Assembly: GCA_963677505.2 (NCBI GenBank)
Contig: CAXXWB010000037.1
Location: forward strand, 87,110-151,109
Reading direction: 5' to 3'
DNA: 64,000 nt
Source of the DNA: JBGSUZ01 sp963677505
GTDB lineage: Bacteria > Bacillota > Clostridia > Peptostreptococcales > Acidaminobacteraceae
In this document: piece by piece, positions 10,418-23,304 of the stretch
Numbering within the stretch: position 1 is the stretch's first letter
Layout: each line of letters starts with the position of its first letter
Made by a program: the position numbers and the translations under genes
The notes under the pieces: model-generated
What the model saw: the letters and a program-made list of their open reading frames with translations, nothing else
Database searches by the model: none
Told to the model about the DNA's origin: nothing

Positions 10418-12199
10418 ATGAAAAAATTTATGACAGGTAACGAAGCGGTAGCCCGTGGTTGTTATGAAGCAGGAGTTGCTTATGCAGCAGCTTATCCTGG
10501 AACACCAAGTACTGAAATTCTTGAAAATGTGGCAGATTACAAAGCGGATATCGTTGCAGAATGGGCTCCAAATGAAAAAGTCGCATTAGAATCTGCAATA
10601 GGCGCATCTCTTGCAGGTGGTCGTGCACTAGCAGCTATGAAACATGTTGGGGTAAACGTTGCAGCAGATCCTTTGTTTACAATTGCATACACAGGCATTA
10701 CAGGTGGTTTAGTTCTGGTTTCAGCCGATGATCCAGGTTGCCACAGTTCGCAAAATGAACAAGACAATCGTTACTATGCTAAATTCGCTAAAATTGCCTG
10801 CATCGAACCAAGCGATTCTCAAGAATCTTTAGAGTTCATAAAAGCAGCGTTTGACATTAGTGAGCAATTTGATGTTGCAGTTCTTTATAGAATGACAACT
10901 AGAGTATGTCACTCTAAATCATTAGTCGAATTAGGTGAAAGAGTAGAAAAGGATGTTATTCCTTACGTCAAACAACCTAAGTAAATTCATCGCTGCACCA
11001 GCAAATGCAAAAGTGCTTCACACCGTAGTTGAAGATAAATTAGTGAAGTTAGAGGCTTTCTCAAATGAAACGCCACTTAATAGATTTGAATGGAATGACA
11101 AAAAAATAGGCATTATCACTTCTGGCGTTGCATATACCTATGCAAAAGAAGTGTTTGGTGACACAGCATCTTACCTTAAATTAGGTTTTACGTTCCCACT
11201 TCCAATGGCCAAAATCAGAGACTTTGCTTCACAAGTAGAAACCCTCTACATCATTGAAGAATTAGAACCATTCATAGAAGAACAATTAAAGGCAGTTGGC
11301 ATCCCATGTATCGGAAAAGAAAAAATTCCAAGATGTGGTGAATTAAATCCAGATATTATTGGAAAAGCACTCCTCGGGATTGAAAGAAAAACGTTGGAAG
11401 TACCAACCGATAAAGTTGTTAGTAGACCGCCTACACTTTGCGCAGGCTGCCCTCATAGAGGTTTCTTCTATACTCTTAGTAAAAAGAAAAATGTGGTCAT
11501 CACAGGTGATATCGGATGCTATACCCTTGGAGCTGCAGAGCCGTTAAATGCAACAGATTCAGTAATTTGCATGGGCGCATCTATATCAATGGGACATGGC
11601 GCTAAAAAAAGTATTTGATAAGTTTAACGTAGATAAAAAAGTCGTTTCAGTTATTGGTGATTCAACCTTCTTCCATACAGGCGTGAATTCTTTAATTGAT
11701 GTTGCTTTTAATAGAGGGAATACAGTGACTGTAATTCTTGACAACAGAATTACAGGTATGACAGGTCATCAGCAAAATCCAGGAACAGGTTTTACATTGA
11801 CAGAAGATCCTACAAACCAAATTAACATTCCTGCATTAGTATCAGCTATAGGCATTCAGCATGTGGTTTCAGTCAATCCTCTTAATCTGGATGAAATGAA
11901 TAAGGCAATTGACGACGCATTTGCATACGAAGGGGCTTCAGTTATCATAACAAGATGGCCATGCGTTCTTAAAAAGTTCTCTGATCAAGATTACAAGGAA
12001 TTTGATCTCAGCAAAAAAACATGTTATGTAGATTCGGATGCATGTAAAGGTTGTAAAGTTTGTACAAAGACAGGTTGCCCAGCAATCAGCTTTGGATAAA
12101 AACACTAAAAAAGCTAGCATTGATCCAAATATGTGTGTAGGCTGTACCGTATGCTTACAAGCTTGTCCATTTAAAGCAATCAAAAAGGTTGGTGAATAA
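10418..12199 (+). CDS. iorA: Indolepyruvate:ferredoxin oxidoreductase, alpha subunit (three frameshifts)
   Basis: Oxidatively decarboxylates aryl-pyruvates from aromatic amino acids to arylacetyl-CoA, reducing ferredoxin. The joined protein is about 594 residues, as expected. It starts with the pyrimidine-binding domain (EAGVAYAAAYPGTPSTEI). The TPP/Mg domain shows GDIGCYTLG, GASISMGHG and GDSTFFHTG. The C-terminus carries two [4Fe-4S] ferredoxin motifs, CKGCKVCTKTGCP and CVGCTVCLQACP. Frames change near 10980 (AAGTAAATT), 11603 (A7 run, GAKKVFDKF) and 12092 (CTTT, SLDKNTKKAS). All three are single-base events with conserved sequence on both sides. The start ATG at 10418 has AGGAGTG upstream. 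Confidence 0.9.
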
Positions 12200-12201
12200 T
12201 C

Positions 12202-12780
12202 ATGGCAGAAATCAAAAACATACTTCTTGCTGGCGTAGGCGGTCAAGGTATTATTTTAGCCAGTAAAATATTAGCAATAGGTCTAATCAACGCAGGCTAT
12301 GACGTAAAAATGTCGGAAGTACATGGTATGGCACAACGTGGTGGCAGTGTAACCACTCAAGTTCGCTATGGCGAAAAAGTTTATTCACCAATCATTGGCA
12401 AAGGACAGGCAGACGTATTGGTATCGTTTGAAACAATGGAAACAAGCCGCTATTTAGATTATTTAAAAGAAGACGGCAGAGTGGTTATTAATGAACATGA
12501 AATTCCTTCTGCAACAGTTCTATCAGGAAGTGCAGACTATCCGCAGGGCGTTATTGAAGCCATTAAGAAACAAGCGAATACAACGGTGTTCAAGGCTGCA
12601 GAAATAGCTGAATCTCTTGGAAATCCTAAAACTATGAACGTCGTTCTAGTGGGTGCGCTTATCAAAGCACTGGGATTAGAAACTTTGGACTGGGAAACTG
12701 TTATCAAAGAGACTGTCAAAGAGAAGTTTGTGGACATCAATTTAAAAGCTCTTGAAGCAGGTATGGCTCAAGTTAAATAA
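12202..12780 (+). CDS. iorB: Indolepyruvate:ferredoxin oxidoreductase, beta subunit
   Basis: The 192-residue gamma-type subunit of the 2-oxoacid:ferredoxin oxidoreductase family, partner of IorA. Its signature NILLAGVGGQGIILASKIL at the N-terminus and HGMAQRGGSVTTQVRYG near residue 50 are characteristic. It starts two bases after the iorA stop, so the two are translated together. It is intact, unlike the neighbouring genes. A terminator lies 70 bases downstream. The complex supplies reduced ferredoxin, which could feed the transhydrogenase-like complex encoded at 33-39 kb (inference). Confidence 0.95.
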   Translation: MAEIKNILLAGVGGQGIILASKILAIGLINAGYDVKMSEVHGMAQRGGSVTTQVRYGEKVYSPIIGKGQADVLVSFETMETSRYLDYLKEDGRVVINEHEIPSATVLSGSADYPQGVIEAIKKQANTTVFKAAEIAESLGNPKTMNVVLVGALIKALGLETLDWETVIKETVKEKFVDINLKALEAGMAQVK

Positions 12781-12848
12781 TTGGAATTGGTCGAGTTAAA
12801 CGATGTGCAATCCTCTACTGTAAGTAGAAATACGCTGAGTTTTATAGT

Positions 12849-12886
12849 AAACGGGGTGCATCCAACTAGGATGTAGCCCGTTTTTA
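12849..12886 (+). terminator. Intrinsic terminator after iorB
   Basis: AAACGGG pairs with CCCGTTT outside, and TGCATCC with GGATGTA inside, followed by five T. It ends the ptb-iorAB unit. Confidence 0.88.
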
Positions 12887-12985
12887 TTAGAATTAAGGTT
12901 GAAGGCGAGCATACTATTATATAGAAATAAGATATCTAATTGATCATAGGCAATTGATTGAAAATTAGAACTTTTATAAGTGGTG

Positions 12986-13014
12986 TTGACAGATGTTTAT
13001 AAGGATGCTAATAT
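12986..13014 (+). promoter_or_regulatory. rRNA operon promoter P1
   Basis: TTGACA (12986-12991), a 17-bp spacer and TAATAT (13009-13014). It lies about 520 bp upstream of the 16S gene. A short open frame over this site (12980-13162) is therefore not regarded as a gene. Confidence 0.8.
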
Positions 13015-13158
13015 AAACAAGTCCCACAGAGAACAGTTTGGAAATAAGCTAGTTACTGGGGTGGCGGTTTTTTTAAAACTTGATTTTATAACAAATAATC
13101 AAAATCGTTTTTATGAAATAACAAACAAAATTAAAACGATAAAATTTTTAAAAACCGG

Positions 13159-13187
13159 TTGACATGAAAAACGAGTAATGTTATTAT
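13159..13187 (+). promoter_or_regulatory. rRNA operon promoter P2
   Basis: TTGACA (13159-13164), a 17-bp spacer and TATTAT (13182-13187). The predicted start is near 13194. P1 and P2 are 173 bp apart, the tandem layout usual for rRNA operons. Confidence 0.85.
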
Positions 13188-13193
13188 GTAATA

Positions 13194-13532
13194 GTCGCCG
13201 AAAGCGGTCAACGCAAACTTAACAAGTTGTTAACCGAAAAGAAACGACGCAAGTGTTAGCTGAAAAGCGACACAAACGATCCTTGAAAACTAAACAGTGT
13301 ATAACAAAAAGCTTAGATTGATACGATGCATTATGCATCACAATTTAAATGAATCGAAAGATTCAAAATGTCTTTTTAAAGACAGTGACTCGAAACCGAC
13401 CCCGTCGGCGTAGAGGAACAAAACCGGATGGTTTCTAAGGAAACCAAAACAATGACATGCGAATGATTTGCTTGCAAATCATAGCAGACAACTTGAAAAA
13501 GTTGTTAGTCGGAGTTCAATCCGAATCAGGAT
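13194..13532 (+). other. 16S leader with processing stem
   Basis: Untranslated leader of about 340 nt between P2 and 16S. Bases 13275-13305 are nearly complementary to 15078-15108 just after 16S, forming the long stem that RNase III would cut to release pre-16S. No gene is seen here. Confidence 0.75.
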
Positions 13533-15071
<1,539 letters not shown>

Positions 15072-15221
15072 AGCTAAGTTATACACTGTTTGGTTTTGAG
15101 GGATCGTTATTCAGAAATGAATAGAACCTCAGCATAGCGAGTCGCTGTGCTCAGCGTGAGTTCTCGGATGTTTCTGCGAAACGCCAGTACTCATATGAGT
15201 ATGAGCGACGCGCACATACCC

Positions 15222-15297
15222 GGGGGATTAGCTCAGCTGGGAGAGCACCTGCCTTGCACGCAGGGGGTCAAGAGTTCGATCCTCTTATCCTCCACCA
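15222..15297 (+). tRNA. tRNA-Ala (TGC)
   Basis: 76 nt in the 16S-23S spacer. The acceptor GGGGGAT/ATCCTCC, anticodon loop CTTGCAC (TGC) and encoded CCA are visible. It reads Ala GCN codons. Confidence 0.96.
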
Positions 15298-15480
15298 AAT
15301 TCATTTCTCTACGAGAAATGAATGGCGATAGCTCTTTGCGAAGCAAATAGCGGTAGCCAAAAGTCTTTTCTTTATTAAGGAATGACTATATTGCACCTTG
15401 AAAACTGTATATGTAAGAGTAACACATCGAAAAGTAACAAAGGTAAAATCCATCAGTGGTGTAAAAACCAATTGATATAT

Positions 15481-18403
<2,923 letters not shown>

Positions 18404-18622
18404 AAAAGAGCATTGCCGAAAGGTAAGCGTGTTTCACGAAGTGAAACCTAGAGCGTAAAGTTCAAAACGCAAGCTCAACCTAACAATTCGATGGAAGTGC
18501 TTAAACATATACAGTTTTGAAGGTGTAACAACTTTCAAGAAGAGGAAGCTATTCGCCTAACGGCGAATCCACAATTCATTCTCAATACTTCTACGAAGTA
18601 TCTGTCATGAATTGTTAGCGAA

Positions 18623-18739
18623 TCTGGTGATAATGGCGGAAAGGCTACACCTGTTCCCATCCCGAACACAGAAGTTAAGCTTTCCAGCGCTGATGGTACT
18701 TGAGGGGCAGCCCTCTGGGAGAGTAGGTCATCGCCGGTT
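18623..18739 (+). rRNA. 5S ribosomal RNA
   Basis: About 117 nt with the conserved CCCATCCCGAACACAG segment. The terminal helix is TCTGGTGAT paired with ATCGCCGGT. It follows the 23S trailer in the same transcript. The 220 bp between 23S and 5S hold the processing stem and a further inverted repeat, no gene. Confidence 0.93.
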
Positions 18740-18798
18740 GTGAGAAAATCACACAAAAACGTGAGAAATCACATTGCTCCAATGCTTTGGAGCAACAT

Positions 18799-18873
18799 TC
18801 CAAGGTAGCTCAATGGCGGAGCAACCGGCTGTTAACCGGTAGGCTGAGGGTTCGAGCCCCTCCCTTGGAGCCA
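18799..18873 (+). tRNA. tRNA-Asn (GTT)
   Basis: 75 nt with acceptor TCCAAGG/CCTTGGA, anticodon GTT and encoded CCA. First of twelve tRNAs after 5S, with no terminator between. Confidence 0.96.
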
Positions 18874-18890
18874 ATAAGTTTTAGTTTTGA

Positions 18891-18979
18891 GCCGAAGTGG
18901 CGGAACTGGCAGACGCACAGGACTTAAAATCCTGCGAGGCTTACCCCTCGTACCGGTTCGATTCCGGTCTTCGGCACCA
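18891..18979 (+). tRNA. tRNA-Leu (TAA)
   Basis: 89 nt with the long variable arm of class II tRNAs. Acceptor GCCGAAG/CTTCGGC, anticodon loop CTTAAAA, encoded CCA. Confidence 0.95.
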
Positions 18980-19025
18980 AGTTAACTTAGGTAAGAAAAA
19001 AGTTGACGGACTAAAAGTAATACAT

Positions 19026-19101
19026 CGCGGAGTGGAGCAGATGGAAGCTCGTCGGGCTCATAACCCGAAGGTCACAGGTTCAAATCCTGTCTCCGCAACC
19101 A
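19026..19101 (+). tRNA. Initiator tRNA-fMet (CAT)
   Basis: 76 nt with anticodon CAT. Two initiator marks are visible: position 1 C faces A72 (no pair), and the anticodon stem carries three G-C pairs (GGG/CCC). CCA is encoded. Confidence 0.95.
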
Positions 19102-19110
19102 AAAAAAGTC

Positions 19111-19185
19111 GGCCCCTTGGTCAAGCGGTCAAGACACCGCCCTTTCACGGCGGTAACAGGGGTTCGATTCCCCTAGGGGTCACCA
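19111..19185 (+). tRNA. tRNA-Glu (TTC)
   Basis: 75 nt with acceptor GGCCCCT/AGGGGTC, anticodon TTC in CTTTCAC, and CCA encoded. Confidence 0.95.
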
Positions 19186-19192
19186 TATATAT

Positions 19193-19268
19193 GGGAGCAT
19201 AGCTCAGCTGGGAGAGCGTCTGCCTTACAAGCAGGATGTCATAGGTTCGATCCCTATTGTTCCCACCA
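19193..19268 (+). tRNA. tRNA-Val (TAC)
   Basis: 76 nt with acceptor GGGAGCA/TGTTCCC, anticodon loop CTTACAA, and CCA encoded. Confidence 0.95.
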
Positions 19269-19276
19269 CTTTTATT

Positions 19277-19353
19277 GGCCTGGTAGTTCAGTTGGTTAGA
19301 ACGCTAGCCTGTCACGCTAGAGGTCGAGGGTTCGAGTCCCTTCCAGGTCGCCA
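19277..19353 (+). tRNA. tRNA-Asp (GTC)
   Basis: 77 nt with acceptor GGCCTGG/CCAGGTC, anticodon loop CTGTCAC, and CCA encoded. Confidence 0.95.
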
Positions 19354-19387
19354 ATAAATTCTCAGATGATGAGAATAATAAATGAAT

Positions 19388-19463
<76 letters not shown>

Positions 19464-19515
19464 TTTCGTCAAAAGCTTCAAAGTCAATCGACTAAGAAGT
19501 TTAAATAAATATCGT

Positions 19516-19600
19516 GGATGGGTTCCCGAGTGGCCAAAGGGAACGGACTGTAAATCCGTCGGCTCCGCCTTCGAAGGTTCGAATCCTTCCCCATCCACCA
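19516..19600 (+). tRNA. tRNA-Tyr (GTA)
   Basis: 85 nt with a long variable arm. Acceptor GGATGGG/CCCATCC, anticodon loop CTGTAAA, and CCA encoded. Confidence 0.95.
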
Positions 19601-19620
19601 CTTAATCACATGCTTGATGT

Positions 19621-19695
19621 GCGGAAGTGGCTCAGTGGTAGAGCATCGCCTTGCCAAGGCGAGGGTCGCGAGTTCGAATCTCGTCTTCCGCTCCA
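19621..19695 (+). tRNA. tRNA-Gly (GCC), copy 1
   Basis: 75 nt with acceptor GCGGAAG/CTTCCGC, anticodon GCC, and CCA encoded. Identical to the copy at 19739. Confidence 0.95.
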
Positions 19696-19738
19696 AATCA
19701 CTTGTGTAAGTAACCAATACAATTTTATTAAAAGATAT

Positions 19739-19813
19739 GCGGAAGTGGCTCAGTGGTAGAGCATCGCCTTGCCAAGGCGAGGGTCGCGAGTTCGAATCTC
19801 GTCTTCCGCTCCA
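19739..19813 (+). tRNA. tRNA-Gly (GCC), copy 2
   Basis: 75 nt, base-for-base identical to the copy at 19621, separated by 43 unrelated bases. A recent tandem duplication is likely. Confidence 0.95.
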
Positions 19814-19819
19814 AATTCT

Positions 19820-19895
19820 GATCCATTAGCTCAGTCGGTAGAGCATCTGACTTTTAATCAGGGTGTCCCGCGTTCGAGTCGCGGATGGATCACCA
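19820..19895 (+). tRNA. tRNA-Lys (TTT)
   Basis: 76 nt with acceptor GATCCAT/ATGGATC, anticodon loop CTTTTAA, and CCA encoded. Confidence 0.95.
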
Positions 19896-19909
19896 TTTTA
19901 TTTTAATAA

Positions 19910-19984
<75 letters not shown>

Positions 19985-19995
19985 AAATTTAATGC

Positions 19996-20027
19996 AAACA
20001 GTAGATTAATCAATCTACTGTTTTTTT
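19996..20027 (+). terminator. Intrinsic terminator of the rRNA-tRNA operon
   Basis: AACAGTAGATT pairs with AATCTACTGTT and is followed by seven T. It is the first terminator after the rRNA promoters, so the whole 13.2-20.0 kb region is one transcription unit. Confidence 0.9.
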
Positions 20028-20042
20028 ACGTTTAAATATAAG

Positions 20043-20071
20043 TTGACCATCTCAATGGGAGGTAATATAAT
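20043..20071 (+). promoter_or_regulatory. Promoter of the NAD-salvage operon
   Basis: TTGACC (20043-20048), a 17-bp spacer and TATAAT (20066-20071). The palindromic operator begins at the last bases of the -10 box and covers the start site. Confidence 0.85.
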
Positions 20072-20114
20072 TATCATATTGATATTATCAAAATGATAAT
20101 ATCAATATGATAAT
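20070..20114 (+). promoter_or_regulatory. 45-bp palindromic operator, probably for the NrtR-like repressor
   Basis: Two perfect 21-bp arms are separated by AAA. Each arm itself contains TATCATATTGATA or its mirror TATCAATATGATA, so the site could bind two dimers. It overlaps the -10 box and transcription start, the position of a repressor operator. The first gene downstream encodes an NrtR-like regulator, so autoregulation by NAD metabolites is likely (inference). Confidence 0.75.
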
Positions 20115-20137
20115 GAATATATTCAATTGAATAGGAG

Positions 20138-21022
20138 GTGGTTAAAATCAACAACAATGAAAGTTATAAGCTGAAAAAAGCTTCTGTAGCAGTAGATACA
20201 TTGATTCTCTCTATAAGAGCTCAGACTAATTCTAACTATCGAAAGCTTCCAGAAAAAAAGCTTTGTGTTTTAATGGCAAAATTAGATGGTGACGCATATT
20301 GGCAAATTCCTAAGGCTATTAAGAACAATGATGAGAATCTTGATCAAGCAGCGCTTAGAAAAATAAGAGAGACTGTTGGTCGAGATGATTTTTATATTGA
20401 GCAACTCTATTCATTTAGCGATTCATTAGAGCAGGCTGACTTTTCTGTAAACGTTTCCTACATGGTATTAACACCAGAGCTAATTTTGAATCAAAACTGG
20501 GATACCGACGGGTTAACTTACAAGTGGTTTGAAATTAGTTATAGGGATTTGACGCCTAATTTGCCTTCACACAAGGAGTTTGCTTATGGTTATACAGATA
20601 GTTATGAAATTCTTATGGAGACTTCTGACGGATTAAAGGAACACGCTAGAGCTATTGCTGAAGCTGATCATATTTCGAAGAATCACGAACCAGCAAAAAA
20701 TCTTCGTATCATAACTTCAGAAAATATTAGCCTCATGGACAGTAGAATATTGGCTTATGGTATTGAGAGATTAAGAAATAAAGTAGAGTATACCGATATT
20801 ATTTTTCATTTGATGTCAGAAAGATTTACTCTAACAGAATTACAACAAGTGCAAGAATTAATTTTAGATGAAAAACTATACACAGCCCACTTTAGAAGAA
20901 AAATTGAACCGAAGCTGACAAAGTGTTTGACTCAAACGGCAGAAGCAAAAGGGCATAGGCCAGCGCAGCAATATTCTTATAATCCAAATTGGAATGTAAG
21001 AACAAAGTTAGGAGGGCGGTAA
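20138..21022 (+). CDS. nrtR: NrtR-like Nudix-domain transcriptional regulator
   Basis: NrtR regulators bind ADP-ribose in a Nudix domain and repress NAD salvage genes. Residues 10-150 match the Nudix fold (ASVAVDTLILSI to LTYKWFEI). The Nudix box is degenerate: the region GDAYWQIPKAIKN to ALRKIRETVG lacks the REXXEE catalytic core, as in regulators. The C-terminal 60 residues (FTLTELQQVQELIL, AHFRRKI) form the NrtR winged helix. The start is uncertain. GTG at 20138 lies inside the GGAGG site, while an ATC at 20147 has ideal spacing but is a rare start codon. The stop overlaps the next ATG by one base. About 294 residues. Confidence 0.82.
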   Translation: MVKINNNESYKLKKASVAVDTLILSIRAQTNSNYRKLPEKKLCVLMAKLDGDAYWQIPKAIKNNDENLDQAALRKIRETVGRDDFYIEQLYSFSDSLEQADFSVNVSYMVLTPELILNQNWDTDGLTYKWFEISYRDLTPNLPSHKEFAYGYTDSYEILMETSDGLKEHARAIAEADHISKNHEPAKNLRIITSENISLMDSRILAYGIERLRNKVEYTDIIFHLMSERFTLTELQQVQELILDEKLYTAHFRRKIEPKLTKCLTQTAEAKGHRPAQQYSYNPNWNVRTKLGGR

Positions 21023-21717
21023 TGAGCAATGGCGTTGAAACTAAAGAAATATGGAAAATTGACAGTGAAAGAGTATTGAAAACTATTGAAGCAATTGAAC
21101 TGGAGCTGGGTGCCGCTAAAGATTTGTGTTTGGATACTCTTGAAGAAGAGGGGACAGCAATACTAATTATAGATATGATAAAAGGTTTTGCCAAAGAAGG
21201 TTGTCTTTCTAGTAATAGGGTCAATGGATTAATACCACGAATTTCTGAGCTATTATCATCTTCAAAAAAGATAAATAAGGTTTTCTTGTACGATTCTCAT
21301 CCGCAAGATGCGATTGAATTTCAGAGTTATCCAGTCCATGCAGTGTGTGGTACTGAGGAAAGTCAGATTGTTGATGAACTATCTCAATATATAGATAAAA
21401 ATAGCGTTATTATTCATAAAAATTCTACCAATGCGATGATGACCCAAGAATTAAGAGACTACTTAACGAAGCACCTAGAAATTGACAATTATATTATAAT
21501 TGGTGATTGCACAGACATATGCATCTTACAATGCGCACTGGGTTTAAAATCATATTTTAATGAATTAAATATATCTAAAAAGGTAATAGTGCCTTATAGA
21601 TATGTAGACACTTATGATTTAGATGTAAACCATCATGAAGCAGAATTAATGAATTTATTTGCTTTGTACAACATGAAAATTAACGGAATAGAACTTTATA
21701 AAGGAATCACATTTTAA
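21022..21717 (+). CDS. Nicotinamidase-like cysteine hydrolase
   Basis: Isochorismatase-superfamily protein of 231 residues, probably deamidating nicotinamide to nicotinate. The catalytic triad is visible: Asp51 (LIIDMIKGF), Lys133 (IIHKNSTNAM) and Cys167 (GDCTDICILQ). The metal-site segment DSHPQD follows the first strand region. The N-terminal 40 residues are an extra helical extension compared with standard PncA. The start ATG at 21022 overlaps the nrtR stop (TAATG), with AGGAGG upstream, so translation is coupled. The next gene uses nicotinate, so the two steps make a salvage route: nicotinamide to nicotinate to NaMN. Other cysteine hydrolases share the fold, so the substrate is assigned from context. 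Confidence 0.82.
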   Translation: MSNGVETKEIWKIDSERVLKTIEAIELELGAAKDLCLDTLEEEGTAILIIDMIKGFAKEGCLSSNRVNGLIPRISELLSSSKKINKVFLYDSHPQDAIEFQSYPVHAVCGTEESQIVDELSQYIDKNSVIIHKNSTNAMMTQELRDYLTKHLEIDNYIIIGDCTDICILQCALGLKSYFNELNISKKVIVPYRYVDTYDLDVNHHEAELMNLFALYNMKINGIELYKGITF

Positions 21718-21757
21718 CGTGTGTGTAGATATAAAATATCAATAAAGGATGGCGCAT

Positions 21758-23134
21758 ATGAGCATATTTGATGGAAAACGACTTACACTTGATACTTTTA
21801 AAATGACAGATGAAATTGTATATAAAATGAGGATGGGATGGTATTCAGATGTCTATTTTAATAATACAGTTAGAGTTCTAACAAAATTATCAGCTGAAGG
21901 ATACTGCTTTGGTAATAAGGATAATGATTTAAAAGATATTGTTGATGTAAAACAGGTGACTAATGGTGATTTAGAAGTTGAAATGCAATTTTTCACAAGA
22001 AGAAAGCCTTTCTCTATTGTTGTGGGCGTAGATGAAGCAATAGCAATATTGAAAGAAGCTACAGGCTACTATGATGTAGATGGAAGATTTATTAATACCT
22101 ATGATTCACTTCAGGTTGAAGCGGTAATGGATGGCACTAAGGTAGAATATGATGGAGACCCACTTCATGTAAAACCAATTTTAAAAATTAGAGGGAAGTA
22201 TAAAGATTTTGGTCATTTAGAGACAGCACTATTGGGTGTATTGTCTGTGCCGACTAGAATAGCTACAAATGTGTATAATGTTATGGTTGCGGCTAAGGGA
22301 AAACAAATTCTATTTTTCCCAGCACGATTTGATCATTATAAAATGCAAGGGGTAGATGGGTATGCCTATTGGATTGCAATACAAAGATATAATCTTGACT
22401 TTGAAACATCGGCTTTAGCTTCTGTATCCACACATGCACAAGGTGATTGGTGGGGAGGGAAGGGTGGTGGAACAATTTCACACTCAACGATTGCATGCTT
22501 CTTAGGTAATACATCAGAGGCGATGTTACAGTTCTCACGTATTATGCCTATTGAGACGCCAAGAATTGCTCTTGTTGATTTTCACAACAACTGTGTTTTA
22601 GAAAGTCAACAAGTGATTCAGGCCATGTGGCTTGAGTATTGGAGTTACTATAAAGAGGGTGATTATGAGACTGCCAATCAATATAAACTCTATGGCGTCA
22701 GACCAGATACCAGTGGAAATATGGTAGATGCAAGTATTACATCGGATCCAGGGGTAAATGCACTTGGTGTAACCCCTCAATTGGTTAGAAATATTAGAAT
22801 TGGTATGGACAACTTTTGGCTTGTACTATTTGAAGGATTACCTATTGAGGACAGAGAGCTAGCTGAACCTATATTAAAGAAATATTGTGAAGATGTAAAA
22901 ATAATTGTAACAGGTGGATTTAATGCGGATAAGATAAAATCATTTGAAGCAGCTGGGGTTCCTGTGGATATTTACGGCGTGGGATCAAGTTTATTAGAAA
23001 ATTCATCGTCTAATGGAACCAATAACGACTTTACAGCAGATATTGTTCGTGTGAAGGTTGGGGGGAGCTATTGGCCACTATCTAAAACAGGAAGAGGGGC
23101 TAGTGATTTTTCTGAATTAGAAACGGTGATCTAA
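21758..23134 (+). CDS. pncB: Nicotinate phosphoribosyltransferase
   Basis: Makes nicotinate mononucleotide from nicotinate and PRPP, the entry step of Preiss-Handler salvage. The 458-residue protein shows the N-terminal segment MRMGWYSDVYFNNTVRVL, the substrate-binding region GVLSVPTRIATNVYNV (near 165), and a glycine-rich phosphate loop (IIVTGGFNADKIKSFEAAG, then YGVGSSLLENSSSNG). AAAGGA at 21744-21749 with the ATG at 21758 gives good spacing; the earlier ATG at 21749 overlaps the site. It is the last gene of the nrtR operon. I see no clear terminator after it, though the next promoter lies 110 bp downstream. Confidence 0.88.
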   Translation: MSIFDGKRLTLDTFKMTDEIVYKMRMGWYSDVYFNNTVRVLTKLSAEGYCFGNKDNDLKDIVDVKQVTNGDLEVEMQFFTRRKPFSIVVGVDEAIAILKEATGYYDVDGRFINTYDSLQVEAVMDGTKVEYDGDPLHVKPILKIRGKYKDFGHLETALLGVLSVPTRIATNVYNVMVAAKGKQILFFPARFDHYKMQGVDGYAYWIAIQRYNLDFETSALASVSTHAQGDWWGGKGGGTISHSTIACFLGNTSEAMLQFSRIMPIETPRIALVDFHNNCVLESQQVIQAMWLEYWSYYKEGDYETANQYKLYGVRPDTSGNMVDASITSDPGVNALGVTPQLVRNIRIGMDNFWLVLFEGLPIEDRELAEPILKKYCEDVKIIVTGGFNADKIKSFEAAGVPVDIYGVGSSLLENSSSNGTNNDFTADIVRVKVGGSYWPLSKTGRGASDFSELETVI

Positions 23135-23243
23135 AAAAGGTATTTAGATATGGTTTAGATATAGGGAGTTTATTAGGTTATGACGGGTTTATGACGGATT
23201 GTAATACTTAGAATAAAAAAGTAAAAAAATAACAAAAATAGTC

Positions 23244-23272
23244 TTGATTGTTAATAATAAATAATTTATACT
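23244..23272 (+). promoter_or_regulatory. Promoter of the small peptide unit
   Basis: TTGATT (23244-23249), a 17-bp spacer and TATACT (23267-23272). The predicted start is near 23279, 26 bases before the 32-codon ORF. Confidence 0.75.
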
Positions 23273-23304
23273 GTTATTAGACATTAGAGAGGATGTGTTA
23301 CTAA

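Noticed and set aside
5700..12110. Programmed frameshifting as the cause of the broken genes
   Set aside because: Ten unrelated sites without a shared slippery sequence or stimulatory structure; indel errors are simpler.
12980..13162. A 60-residue open frame before the rRNA operon
   Set aside because: It covers a textbook promoter (P1) and ends at P2. No ribosome-binding site and a low-complexity product.
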